Positions 47,915 through 56,264 of a DNA stretch of 64,000 bases are shown here, one piece after another. The notes beneath the pieces were generated by a model. It saw only the letters and a list, made by a program, of their open reading frames with translations. It searched no databases and was not told the origin of the DNA. Source of the stretch: Desulfatiglans sp. (GTDB taxonomy: Bacteria > Desulfobacterota > DSM-4660 > Desulfatiglandales > HGW-15); assembly GCA_012513605.1 (NCBI GenBank), contig JAAZBV010000094.1, positions 1-64,000 on the forward strand. The letters are read 5' to 3'. The first letter of the stretch is position 1; the number at the start of each line of letters is the position of its first letter. Both the position numbers and the translations under genes were made by a program.

Positions 47915-49411
47915 TCAAATCTCTTTTAAAATCTTTTCCACATTACAATATTTCTCAAAATGGTCTGCCAAACGGTCATACTCACGAAACCTTGCTGCCC
48001 TGCCCTTTCCGGGTCTTTTCTCCCTAATCCCCTTTTTTCTTCTTACACTATTTAAAAAATCCCCCCTGAAACCCGGTGAATCAAGAATCCCGTGCAGATA
48101 TGACCCTGCAATTTCCTTATCTATTAAATAACAGCCATCCTCCCAGCTATCATTACCATCTTCTCCTTTTAATCTTAAAAGGGGTATTCCTGTATCATTA
48201 ATAATCCTGGTCTGGCCCATATGGATCTCATATCCGGCTACAGGCTTATTATTTTTCAGACTCTTTCCGGTAACCTTTCTCACCACCTTTTCTGCCTCAA
48301 GGGTGGTTTCAACAGGAAGCATGCCTAAACCTGATATCTCTTTTCTATTTGATTCCACACCATATGGATCATATACCTTTTTACCCAGTATCTGATAACC
48401 TCCGCATATGCCCAAAATAAATTTCCCGCTTAAGGCAAATTCCTTAATCCTCTTTTTCCAGCCAGTTCGGGAAAGCCATGCCATATCTTCCATGACATTT
48501 TTAGTCCCTGGCATTATGAGGCAGTCATAATCATCTGTAAGCTCTTTTTTATTCGAGAGATAGTTTACAATAACATCCCTCTCCACATTCAGTATCTCAA
48601 GATCAGTAAAATTGGAAATAGCAGGGAGCCTTATTACAGCTATATTAACAGTCTTCCGCCCAACGGGCTTCACGGGTAACTTATCATACTGGACAGCAAC
48701 AGAATCCTCAGAATCAATCTGTATGTCATAAAAATATGGGACGAGTCCGAATACCGGCTTACCTGTATTTTGTTCAATATATTTAATGCCATCATCAAAA
48801 AGCGCTGGGTCGCCCCTGAACTTGTTGATGATAAAACCGATGATCATCTTTTTTTCTTTTTGGGTCATGAGCTCATATGTTCCTATCACCTGTGCAAATA
48901 CACCGCCCCGATCTATATCTGCAACAAGTATACATCTTGCATTAGCCGCCTCAGCCATTGCAAGATTTACAAGGTCATTCTTCTTGAGGTTCATCTCGCA
49001 GCAGCTTCCAGCACCTTCAAGAACAACAATGTCATAACTCTCTGCCAGTGTATTATATGACTCCATAACGCTCTTCTTGAGCATTGGCTTATATTCATGA
49101 TAATTTACCGCATCCATCTGGCTGAAGACCTTTCCCTGGAGCACTATCTGTGCGCCCAGCGCTGTAGATGGTTTAAGGAGAACAGGGTTCATATGCACGG
49201 ATGGAAGGAGCCCTGCTGCCTCTGCCTGTACCACCTGCGCACGCCCGATCTCCCCACCTTCAACTGTAACATATGAGTTATTGGACATGTTCTGTGCCTT
49301 GAATGGTGCAACATTGTATCCACGCCGCTTTAATATCCTGCAAAAGGCAGCGGTTGTAATAGATTTACCAACATCACTGCCGGTGCCTAAGAACATTATT
49401 GATTTTGTCAT
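47915..49411 (-). CDS. cobQ: Cobyric acid synthase (CobQ/CbiP)
   Basis: About 498 residues from ATG 49,411. MFLGTGSDVGKSITTAAFCRILKRRG is the ATP-binding start, FKAQNMSNNSYVT and PVLLKPSTALGAQIVLQGK follow, and FILGICGGYQILGKKV holds the glutamine amidotransferase cysteine; a late SYLHGILDSPGFR gives the histidine. It amidates four carboxyls of adenosylcobyrinic acid diamide. A longer in-frame start at 49,438 is less likely. It is followed by the RAYT repeat, and preceded by a GGTCTGAGG-type repeat that separates it from tonB. Confidence 0.95.
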   Translation of the reverse strand: MTKSIMFLGTGSDVGKSITTAAFCRILKRRGYNVAPFKAQNMSNNSYVTVEGGEIGRAQVVQAEAAGLLPSVHMNPVLLKPSTALGAQIVLQGKVFSQMDAVNYHEYKPMLKKSVMESYNTLAESYDIVVLEGAGSCCEMNLKKNDLVNLAMAEAANARCILVADIDRGGVFAQVIGTYELMTQKEKKMIIGFIINKFRGDPALFDDGIKYIEQNTGKPVFGLVPYFYDIQIDSEDSVAVQYDKLPVKPVGRKTVNIAVIRLPAISNFTDLEILNVERDVIVNYLSNKKELTDDYDCLIMPGTKNVMEDMAWLSRTGWKKRIKEFALSGKFILGICGGYQILGKKVYDPYGVESNRKEISGLGMLPVETTLEAEKVVRKVTGKSLKNNKPVAGYEIHMGQTRIINDTGIPLLRLKGEDGNDSWEDGCYLIDKEIAGSYLHGILDSPGFRGDFLNSVRRKKGIREKRPGKGRAARFREYDRLADHFEKYCNVEKILKEI

Positions 49412-49465
49412 AAAAATTAAACTCTTCTTGCTAATCAATTCTTTTCATGCTCTAACTGGTTTATG

Positions 49466-49571
49466 ATATAAGGCTTACGGTCTGAGGTTTACGGTATACG
49501 GAAAAGCCTGTCTTGCCTTAAACCTCAGACCGCAAACCTCAAACCGTACACCGCAGACCTCAGACCGTACA
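49466..49571. repeat. GGTCTGAGG-type repeat, long copy
   Basis: GGCTTACGGTCTGAGGTTTACGGTATACGG and then several head-to-tail AACCTCAGACCGCA / AACCTCAAACCGTA units of about 13-15 bases. It is the longest copy of this family and lies between cobQ and tonB. Confidence 0.6.
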
Positions 49572-49574
49572 CAG

Positions 49575-50231
49575 TTATTTAATTTCAAACTTCACCGGCA
49601 CCTGCACCCACATTTCAACAGGGTTATCACCCTGCCTGCCCGGTTCAAACAGCCAATCCTTGACCGCCTCAAGCGCAGCATTATCGAGGATATTATATCC
49701 GCTTGATTCAAATACCCATAAATTGTCTACCCTGCCCTCCTTGTTTACCAGGACACTCAGCAGCACTTTCCCCTGATATCCCCTCTTCCTTGCCATCTTG
49801 GGATATGGAGGTTCAGGGTTGACCCTGTATAAGGGCTCTGCTTCAAAAATCTCTTCATATACAACGGGTTCAGTATCGATTTGTGATTCAATCGATTCCT
49901 CATAAGAGCTGCTTGCAGGATAATCCACATCCTCTGTTATTTCAACTCTCTCTTCTGAAACCGGCACCGGTGCATCAGATATTTCCTGCACCTTTACAGG
50001 TGCTGGCGCATTATCCGGTTTTTGAAGTTTTTTAATTTCTCTCTTTTTTGTCTCAACGGTAGGAGGTTTAACAGGCGCCGGCATCTCCGGTTTTCTGTAT
50101 GACATGGTCACAGTAATCTGATCAGGCCGGGTTATAACCTTTTTGCTGCTCCTTAACAACCCGGTATTAAGGGAAAATAAGAGGCCATGAAACAACAGGG
50201 CCATAACAACAGCCGCAGCCATCCTCTTCAT
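49575..50231 (-). CDS. tonB: TonB-family energy transducer
   Basis: 218 residues: an N-terminal membrane anchor (MAAAVVMALLFHGLLFSLN), a Pro/Lys/Glu-rich spacer across the periplasm (about 45-135) and a C-terminal TonB domain (PEPPYPKMARKRGYQGKVLLSVLVNKEGRVDNLWVFESSGYNILDNAALEAVKDWLFEPGRQG). It couples the proton-driven ExbBD motor to the receptors in this window. It lies 3 bases after exbD and near the B12 transport genes, so it is probably dedicated to BtuB and perhaps to the receptor at 33.2 kb. Confidence 0.9.
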   Translation of the reverse strand: MKRMAAAVVMALLFHGLLFSLNTGLLRSSKKVITRPDQITVTMSYRKPEMPAPVKPPTVETKKREIKKLQKPDNAPAPVKVQEISDAPVPVSEERVEITEDVDYPASSSYEESIESQIDTEPVVYEEIFEAEPLYRVNPEPPYPKMARKRGYQGKVLLSVLVNKEGRVDNLWVFESSGYNILDNAALEAVKDWLFEPGRQGDNPVEMWVQVPVKFEIK

Positions 50232-50234
50232 CTG

Positions 50235-50639
50235 TTATTCAGCCTCAGCCTGGAGTGATATTCTGGTCAACCCTGCTTCCCTTATTTTATCAAGCACCCT
50301 GAAGAGCTCCTGGTATGTAATCACCTTATCTGCAAACAGAAGCACACCGGGATTTTTCTGATTATTTGTCATGGAAGCCAACCTTCCGGTGAGCGCTTCC
50401 AGTTCAACCCTCTCCTTATCTATATAAACATGTCCGGATTCATCTATACTCACAGAGAGCATAACCTGTTTTTCAATCTCTGCTGATTCTGATTTTGGCA
50501 GGTTTAAATTCAGTCCGCGATGAACAGCCATTGAAAGCATGGTATAGATAAATACAACCAGCAGAAGAAATACCACATCAATGAGGGGTATAATCTCAAC
50601 ACGGCTTTTCCTGCTTGTTGTCGGGAGTTTGACCTTCAT
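50235..50639 (-). CDS. exbD: ExbD-like biopolymer transport protein
   Basis: 134 residues with one N-terminal membrane helix that carries the proton-relevant aspartate in EIIPLIDVVFLLLVVFIY (about residue 21), then a periplasmic domain (LFADKVITYQELFRVLDKIREAGLTRISLQ). Its start overlaps the stop of exbB. Confidence 0.92.
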   Translation of the reverse strand: MKVKLPTTSRKSRVEIIPLIDVVFLLLVVFIYTMLSMAVHRGLNLNLPKSESAEIEKQVMLSVSIDESGHVYIDKERVELEALTGRLASMTNNQKNPGVLLFADKVITYQELFRVLDKIREAGLTRISLQAEAE

Positions 50640-51265
50640 TATTTCTCTTCCTTTTTATCGTCTGCCAATACAATACGTTCATAGACAATCTCAAAGCTTG
50701 TTGCATATTTTTCAATTGTCTTGGCGGCCTTATCGATAAGTGAGTTGAAATAGTTATATGGGAAGAGGGTTGCGATGGCTATTATAAGCCCTGTTGCTGT
50801 TGTAATAAGCGCCTCTGCAATACCTCCGGTGACAGCCTGCGGGTTTTCCAAACCCATTGAACCAAGCATACCGAATGACTCTATAATACCAATCACTGTG
50901 CCCAGTATGCCAAGCAGGGGAGCAACCGTGATCATGGTATCCAGCACACCCATAAATCTTCCCATCCTTCCAATTTCATCAGCAGCAGAAGATTCCATGG
51001 CCTTGCTTAATGAATATTCCCTGTGAAGTATCCCGCTTATAAGCACCCTGATCACATAATTTTTTGAGTGAGCAGCTTTAACCCTTATGCTTTCCCAATC
51101 CCCTTTTCTGGATAGCTCAAGCACCTCATCAACCAGCGCATGGTTCTTGCGCATGCCCACGCCTATCCAGAAGATAGCCCTTTCAATAATAACAGTCAGT
51201 GAAATTATGGAACATAATAACAGCGGGTACATGACTGGCCCGCCTTTAAAAAAGAAATTAACCAT
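50639..51265 (-). CDS. exbB: ExbB/TolQ/MotA-family proton channel protein
   Basis: 208 residues with three membrane helices (about 10-30, 113-135, 150-175). LDTMITVAPLLGILGTVIGIIESFG and GGIAEALITTATGLIIAIATLFPYNYFNS are the conserved pore helices. With ExbD and TonB just downstream it forms the energising motor for TonB-dependent import. Confidence 0.92.
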   Translation of the reverse strand: MVNFFFKGGPVMYPLLLCSIISLTVIIERAIFWIGVGMRKNHALVDEVLELSRKGDWESIRVKAAHSKNYVIRVLISGILHREYSLSKAMESSAADEIGRMGRFMGVLDTMITVAPLLGILGTVIGIIESFGMLGSMGLENPQAVTGGIAEALITTATGLIIAIATLFPYNYFNSLIDKAAKTIEKYATSFEIVYERIVLADDKKEEK

Positions 51266-51320
51266 GAACTCTCCTTACATATTCATCAAATATTTCATGA
51301 AATCCCAACCCATATATTGA

Positions 51321-51411
51321 ATGGTCTGAGGTCTAAGGTTTGAGGTATACGGAAAAACCTAACACCTCAAATCGGACACCGTAAACTTCAAACCGGACAC
51401 CGTAAACCATT
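51321..51411. repeat. GGTCTAAGG-type inverted repeat
   Basis: GGTCTGAGGTCTAAGGTTTGAGGTATACGG opposed by AACACCTCAAATCGGACACCGTAAAC, a further copy of the family between the exbB and btuD genes. Confidence 0.6.
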
Positions 51412-51412
51412 T

Positions 51413-52189
51413 TTATCTTACACTTACCCTCGGCCTGCCTGACAGCGGGTTCTGATCCACCAGCACAGGGCATTCATAAACATCCTCTATATTTTCCGAT
51501 CTTATCACATCATCAGGCGCGCCAGCACGGTACACGCTCCCCTTTTTTAGCAGGATAACCCTGCTGCAATATTGTGAAACCAGATCAATATCATGGGAGA
51601 CAATAACCACTGCAAGCCCCTTTTCTTTACTGAGGAATGAGACAAGCCTGAATACCTCCCTCTTGAATTTCAGGTCAAGAAAAGAGGTGGGTTCATCCAG
51701 GAGCATTATCCTTGGCTCCTGCGCAAGGGCACGCGCAATAAGTACCCTCTGTCTTTCACCGCCAGAAAGGTCATATATTGACCTTTCTAAAAATTCAAGG
51801 GCATGGGTTGCTCTCAGTGCGTCCATTGCAATACTTAGATCATGATTATTTTCAAACTGCATGGCGTTGAGATGCGGGAATCTGCCCATCATAACAACCT
51901 CAATACATGAGAAGCTGAACCTGAAATGCTGTTCCTGGGAAACCATTGCCACCTCCCTTGCAAGCTCTTTTCTGCTCAAATGGCCGTATGGTTTTCCGTT
52001 TATCTCCAGCTCTCCCCTTTGAGGCGCAAGCACCCCATCCATTACCCTTAAGAGTGTGCTCTTTCCTGAGCCGTTGGGGCCAAGTATTCCGATGATCTCC
52101 CCCGGATAAACATCAAGGCTGATATCATCAAGCACCTGTTTATCATCATATCTGAAGCCTATATTGCTAATTTTCAGGATCGGCTCCAT
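51413..52189 (-). CDS. btuD: Cobalamin-type ABC transporter ATP-binding protein (BtuD)
   Basis: 258 residues of the FecE/BtuD group: Walker A GILGPNGSGKSTLLR (about 35), Q-loop MVSQEQHF, signature LSGGERQRVLIARALAQEP and Walker B RIMLLDEPTSFLD with the H-loop VSHDIDL. It energises BtuC for corrinoid import. Its start overlaps the btuC gene by 16 bases, and it belongs to the transport operon under riboswitch 2. Confidence 0.92.
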   Translation of the reverse strand: MEPILKISNIGFRYDDKQVLDDISLDVYPGEIIGILGPNGSGKSTLLRVMDGVLAPQRGELEINGKPYGHLSRKELAREVAMVSQEQHFRFSFSCIEVVMMGRFPHLNAMQFENNHDLSIAMDALRATHALEFLERSIYDLSGGERQRVLIARALAQEPRIMLLDEPTSFLDLKFKREVFRLVSFLSKEKGLAVVIVSHDIDLVSQYCSRVILLKKGSVYRAGAPDDVIRSENIEDVYECPVLVDQNPLSGRPRVSVR

Positions 52190-53211
52190 TGGCTTCCTCT
52201 TTTTCTTAAAAGTATTAAAAAGAATGGCGCACCGAGAAAAGCGGTTATAACGCCAACAGGTAGTTCGCTTGGGGAGATTATTGTCCTTGCAAGTGTATCT
52301 GCTGCAATAAGAAAGATTGCCCCTCCGATTGAGGCAACAGGTATGAGAATGCGGTGATCTGACCTGAATGCCATCCTGGCAAGGTGCGGCACAATAAGCC
52401 CGACAAAACCGATCAGGCCTGAAAAGGCCACCACCAGACCCATTATAAGTGATATTAACAGGAGCCCTACCTTTTTAGTCCGGTCAACATTGACACCAAG
52501 CTGGGATGCTATCTCATCACCTGTTGTTATGATATTGAGATGCTTTGCATAACCAAAGATTATTATAGAAGCAAGCAGTAAAAATGGGGCGATTATAAGA
52601 AGCTGAGTGTACTGGCTCTGGCTCAGGTCACCATAGAGCCAGAAAAGCATTGTGTGGAGACGGTCATTGGCAGAGGTGGATATAAAAAACATGATTATGG
52701 CGGTAAAAAAGGCATTAACTATAACCCCGGTAAGGAGTATGGTTGATGACTCCATGCCCATCTTTTTTGCACCCAGAGACATTACAAGATAGATGGTTAA
52801 AAGCCCCCCCATAAATGCCATTACAGGGACACCAAGGCTGAAACTCAGGCCAAAGGTGATTGCCAGAACAGCCCCGAATGCCGAACCGCTTGATACCCCC
52901 AGAATGAAAGGGTCAGCAAGCGGGTTACGCAATATAGCCTGAAATGTTACACCGCCAAGGGAGAGGGCAAAGCCTACAAGCCCGGCGAGTAATATTCTGG
53001 GAAGCCTTATCTTGAAAATAATAAGCCTTACAGGGTCTTCCTGCGCAACAGCACCGGTTATGAGCCCTATCACCTGTTTCAATGTTACATCAGCGGTTCC
53101 CAGCACAAGTGAAAGGGCAACAACAATAACAAGTATAATGCACATTATAATAGTTACAGAGATAACCTTTCCCGGTGTCAGTATGCCTTTTATTTTATAT
53201 TCTTTTTTCAT
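52174..53211 (-). CDS. btuC: Cobalamin-type ABC transporter permease (BtuC)
   Basis: A 345-residue FecCD-family permease with about ten membrane helices. RLPRILLAGLVGFALSLGGVTFQAILRNPLADPFILGVSSGSAFGA is the family hallmark and GLIGFVGLIVPHLARMAF the coupling-helix region that touches BtuD. Overlaps btuD. Confidence 0.92.
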   Translation of the reverse strand: MKKEYKIKGILTPGKVISVTIIMCIILVIVVALSLVLGTADVTLKQVIGLITGAVAQEDPVRLIIFKIRLPRILLAGLVGFALSLGGVTFQAILRNPLADPFILGVSSGSAFGAVLAITFGLSFSLGVPVMAFMGGLLTIYLVMSLGAKKMGMESSTILLTGVIVNAFFTAIIMFFISTSANDRLHTMLFWLYGDLSQSQYTQLLIIAPFLLLASIIIFGYAKHLNIITTGDEIASQLGVNVDRTKKVGLLLISLIMGLVVAFSGLIGFVGLIVPHLARMAFRSDHRILIPVASIGGAIFLIAADTLARTIISPSELPVGVITAFLGAPFFLILLRKRGSQWSRS

Positions 53212-53226
53212 ATGCCTTTTGTCATA

Positions 53227-53306
53227 TGTAGGGGCTGACCTGTGTATCAGCCCTGTTATGTTCCTCTTACCGCCTCAGACGGGCAGACACATAGGTCTGC
53301 CCCTAC
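53227..53306. repeat. RAYT-type palindromic repeat pair
   Basis: TGTAGGGGCTGACC...GTATCAGCCC and GGGCAGACACATAGGTCTGCCCC followed by TAC: the same layout as 47,833-47,906 with a changed core. It sits inside the transport operon between btuF and btuC. Confidence 0.75.
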
Positions 53307-53316
53307 TGATAATTTA

Positions 53317-54222
53317 TCATTGATCATTGACTCTCCCCCACTCCACCTCCGGATGTATCATACTTGCCATTGCCTCTATCCCGTCCAGTATCCTTGGTGA
53401 CGGCCTGTCTATAAGGTCAGAGTCAATAAGATAGACCCGGCCATTTTTTGCGGCTGGTATGGCATTCCATTTAAGCCACTCCTGCCTTGCCTTTTCAAAC
53501 TCCCCTCCCCTGTCCATGGAAGAGATAATAAGCACCTCAGGTTTGCGCCTGATCAGCTCCTCAATACTGATCCTGGGGTAGCTTATGGCTGAATCAGCAG
53601 TCATATTAATTCCGCCAGCAATGGATATAATATCCTGATGAAAGGTGTTTTTATTTACACTCATAATGGGATGCAGGTTGATCTGCAAAAAAACAAGAGG
53701 CTTTTCCTTTTGCTTAATGGCCTCCCTGATCCGGTCAAGCCTTTTTTCAAGACCGTCCGCAAGCTGGTCAGCCTTTTCTTCAACACCGCACAGGCGGCCT
53801 ATTATCCGGACAGTCTCAATAACCTCAACAACATTCCTGGGGTCTACAATATATGTGGGTATCTTTGCCTGTTCAAGCATATCCACAATACCGGGATTGT
53901 TACCGTCCTTTGTACCTATTACCAGATCAGGGTTAAGGGTTATTATTCTCTCGATATTCAGATCATGGTAACCCCCGACCTGTGGTTTATTGAGGGCTTC
54001 AGGGGGATAATAGCTATATGTTGTTACACCTGCAACCCTGTCTCCCAGTCCCAGATAATAGAGTATCTCTGTAAGGCTGGGGGCAAGTGGTATAATACGC
54101 ACAGGGTTATGGTTAATAACAACCTCTCTCTCCACGGCATCTCTAAAGGTTTTACCATAGAGGTTACCATCTAACCCTAAAAAAAACAGCAACAGATAAA
54201 AAATTATAACTGCTCTATTCAC
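53317..54222 (-). CDS. btuF: Corrinoid-binding periplasmic protein (BtuF-like)
   Basis: 301 residues: signal peptide (AVIIFYLLLFFLGLDGNLYG) and a type III solute-binding fold with RIIPLAPSLTEILYYLGLGDRVAGVTTYSYYPPEA, VGGYHDLNIERIITLNPDLVIGT and GRVYLIDSDLIDRPSPRILDGIE. It delivers corrinoid to BtuCD. Its start overlaps the end of the BtuF-CbiZ fusion gene by 4 bases, so the cell has two tandem BtuF-type domains. Confidence 0.88.
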   Translation of the reverse strand: MNRAVIIFYLLLFFLGLDGNLYGKTFRDAVEREVVINHNPVRIIPLAPSLTEILYYLGLGDRVAGVTTYSYYPPEALNKPQVGGYHDLNIERIITLNPDLVIGTKDGNNPGIVDMLEQAKIPTYIVDPRNVVEVIETVRIIGRLCGVEEKADQLADGLEKRLDRIREAIKQKEKPLVFLQINLHPIMSVNKNTFHQDIISIAGGINMTADSAISYPRISIEELIRRKPEVLIISSMDRGGEFEKARQEWLKWNAIPAAKNGRVYLIDSDLIDRPSPRILDGIEAMASMIHPEVEWGRVNDQ

Positions 54223-56264
54223 TCTTTTTTCAATTCCTTTTGATATATGCCATTTAACAGGGCATTAATGGCCATTCGTACAACAGGAGGTATTTTTTCG
54301 TCATTATAAAACTCCTCCATTTTCGCTATTTTCCGCCCTGATATATCATATGCCACATCATAACACCATGCATTAAATTGGGTCAGATCCTTAATCAGAC
54401 CATTTTCAAAATCATCGCTTATTGAAAGGGCAGAGCTTATAAATGAGGCATACCGGGGCATATTTAAAATTTTTTCTACCTTGCCTGAAAAGAAATCCTT
54501 TTTTATACCACAGTCGCATTCCGCAGGTGAAATATCATCAGAAATATCTATGTTTCTTTCTTTAAGCCTTTGAAAGATACTTCGATTTTCTGTTAAGCCA
54601 TTCTGCCTGTATATAGCCTCTTTAACCCCTTCATATACTGCCTTTGCAATCAGCTCCCCAAGCTTTGTATGACCTCCGGCAGTATCGATCGTAACCTCGC
54701 CATTCCCTTCAACTATTACGATATTATCTGTTCCAGTGCCTGTTGCCTGATATTCCGGGCTGTAGGAACTCCTGATATCAAGGTCCTGCAGGGCTGCGGA
54801 TTTTGCCTCAGTAGCAGTAATGAGAGAGTTTGTCATTGCAGGTTCACTGAGCTTCATGTTAGGCAGGATTATAATATTTATAGTGCCCGGTTCATAGAAA
54901 CTGCCTTCATCACGAGACATCCTCATTGCATTTGATGTCACACCCCCGGTGACAAGGGCTGTAATTTCCATATCCCTGAAACGTTTTTTTACAATAGAAA
55001 GATTATCAACGTCCGCACCTGTAAAAAGGAGGCTGGTATCCTTCTCTGATTTGCCAAGGATATCAAGTACCCGCTTCCTAATAACGCTGATATCCTCCCT
55101 GTGGGCTACTGTCCAGCATGAAAGAGGGGCATAGTGGTTCCCTACAGCAGTTATCCCCTTTCGCAATCCATCCAGCGTTGATACTATGTTAAGAGGTCTG
55201 TTGAACTCAACAACCAGTGACTTGTTTGGATAATCATAAAAATCAATATAATCTACCCGGCAGTTATTGATGTAATCAAGCTTAACATCCAGATTTTTTG
55301 ATTTTACTATCCTTTCAGCCAATACAAGATTATTCCTATCTGCAAATTCATCCCTGTATATCTCTGCTGAGAGCCATGATATGAAATAACCTGTATTTGT
55401 TGCTGCCCTGCAGGTAAGATCACATGGGAAAAAATGGATATTGCGATTTTTTATCGCCTCTACATCTCTGTATACAGGTAATGGAAAAATGCTGTCCGCT
55501 GCCTTTTTATCTCCTCCGCACCCATAGATAAACTGGGGATTAAATTTAATAAATTCCTCATTACTTACCTCTACCACCGCCCCCTTTTTCCCGAGAGAAG
55601 CGGGTATTCCTCCTGCCAGAGAAATAATCTCATTCTGGAAGGAATCATCCCCTGGGGTCATGATCTCTGTTCGTCCCATAAGACGCATAACCCTCTTTCT
55701 CTTTTCAGAGGGTATCCTGGCAACTTTTTCCTGAATAATATCTATATATCGCCTGTTCTCTTTAATAATTGCACTGGCTTCTGCCTGTTTGTTAAATATC
55801 TGCCCCAGCAGTTCGATCTGCCAAAAGCTGTTTTCAATACCTGTGGTTTTCAGGTTGATCAGAACCACATCCTCTTTTTCAAATCTTTCAACCACACCCT
55901 TCTGAATATCATTGTAAAAAATAATACCGGGTTTTATCCCTGATACAATATCCAGGTCAGGATGCAGAAACCCACCTGCTGTTTTCATATAAGCTGTTTC
56001 AGAAGGATATGTGCTGTGGTAGGTGATTGCCTTGATTTTATCCCCTGCCCCGATACGGCAGATTATCTCTGTTATTGAGGGGACAAGAGAAACAACCGAT
56101 ACTGGCTCTTTAGCTATAGAAATATCCCTGCCACTGCTATCCCGAAAATTCACGGGATAGCAGTGACCTGTCTTAAGGGAGGCAGTAATTACGAACAGAA
56201 TTATTGCCAGGCAAGCAATATATTTCTCTCGTACCGGGATATGTAAAACCTTTTTAATATTCAT
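54219..56264 (-). CDS. Exported fusion of BtuF-like binding domain and CbiZ adenosylcobinamide amidohydrolase domain
   Basis: 681 residues. Signal-type N-terminus (YIACLAIILFVITASLKTGHC, hydrophobic core about 16-30), BtuF-like domain about 36-310 (VVSLVPSITEIICRIGAGDKI, AGGFLHPDLDIVSGIKPGI) and CbiZ domain about 330-550: FNRPLNIVSTLDGL, FTGADVDNLS, VTGGVTSNAMRMSRDEG and GTINIIILPNMKLSEPAM. A C-terminal 130-residue extension with CDCG is not recognised. CbiZ cleaves the aminopropanol/nucleotide loop from pseudo-cobamides to allow rebuilding, and is normally cytoplasmic; here it would act in the periplasm, next to binding and transport. It overlaps both the btuB and the btuF genes. Confidence 0.8.
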   Translation of the reverse strand: MNIKKVLHIPVREKYIACLAIILFVITASLKTGHCYPVNFRDSSGRDISIAKEPVSVVSLVPSITEIICRIGAGDKIKAITYHSTYPSETAYMKTAGGFLHPDLDIVSGIKPGIIFYNDIQKGVVERFEKEDVVLINLKTTGIENSFWQIELLGQIFNKQAEASAIIKENRRYIDIIQEKVARIPSEKRKRVMRLMGRTEIMTPGDDSFQNEIISLAGGIPASLGKKGAVVEVSNEEFIKFNPQFIYGCGGDKKAADSIFPLPVYRDVEAIKNRNIHFFPCDLTCRAATNTGYFISWLSAEIYRDEFADRNNLVLAERIVKSKNLDVKLDYINNCRVDYIDFYDYPNKSLVVEFNRPLNIVSTLDGLRKGITAVGNHYAPLSCWTVAHREDISVIRKRVLDILGKSEKDTSLLFTGADVDNLSIVKKRFRDMEITALVTGGVTSNAMRMSRDEGSFYEPGTINIIILPNMKLSEPAMTNSLITATEAKSAALQDLDIRSSYSPEYQATGTGTDNIVIVEGNGEVTIDTAGGHTKLGELIAKAVYEGVKEAIYRQNGLTENRSIFQRLKERNIDISDDISPAECDCGIKKDFFSGKVEKILNMPRYASFISSALSISDDFENGLIKDLTQFNAWCYDVAYDISGRKIAKMEEFYNDEKIPPVVRMAINALLNGIYQKELKKE

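Noticed and set aside
40291-53306. CRISPR array made of the palindromic elements
   Set aside because: Copies are far apart, with gene sequence between, no regular spacers and no cas genes.
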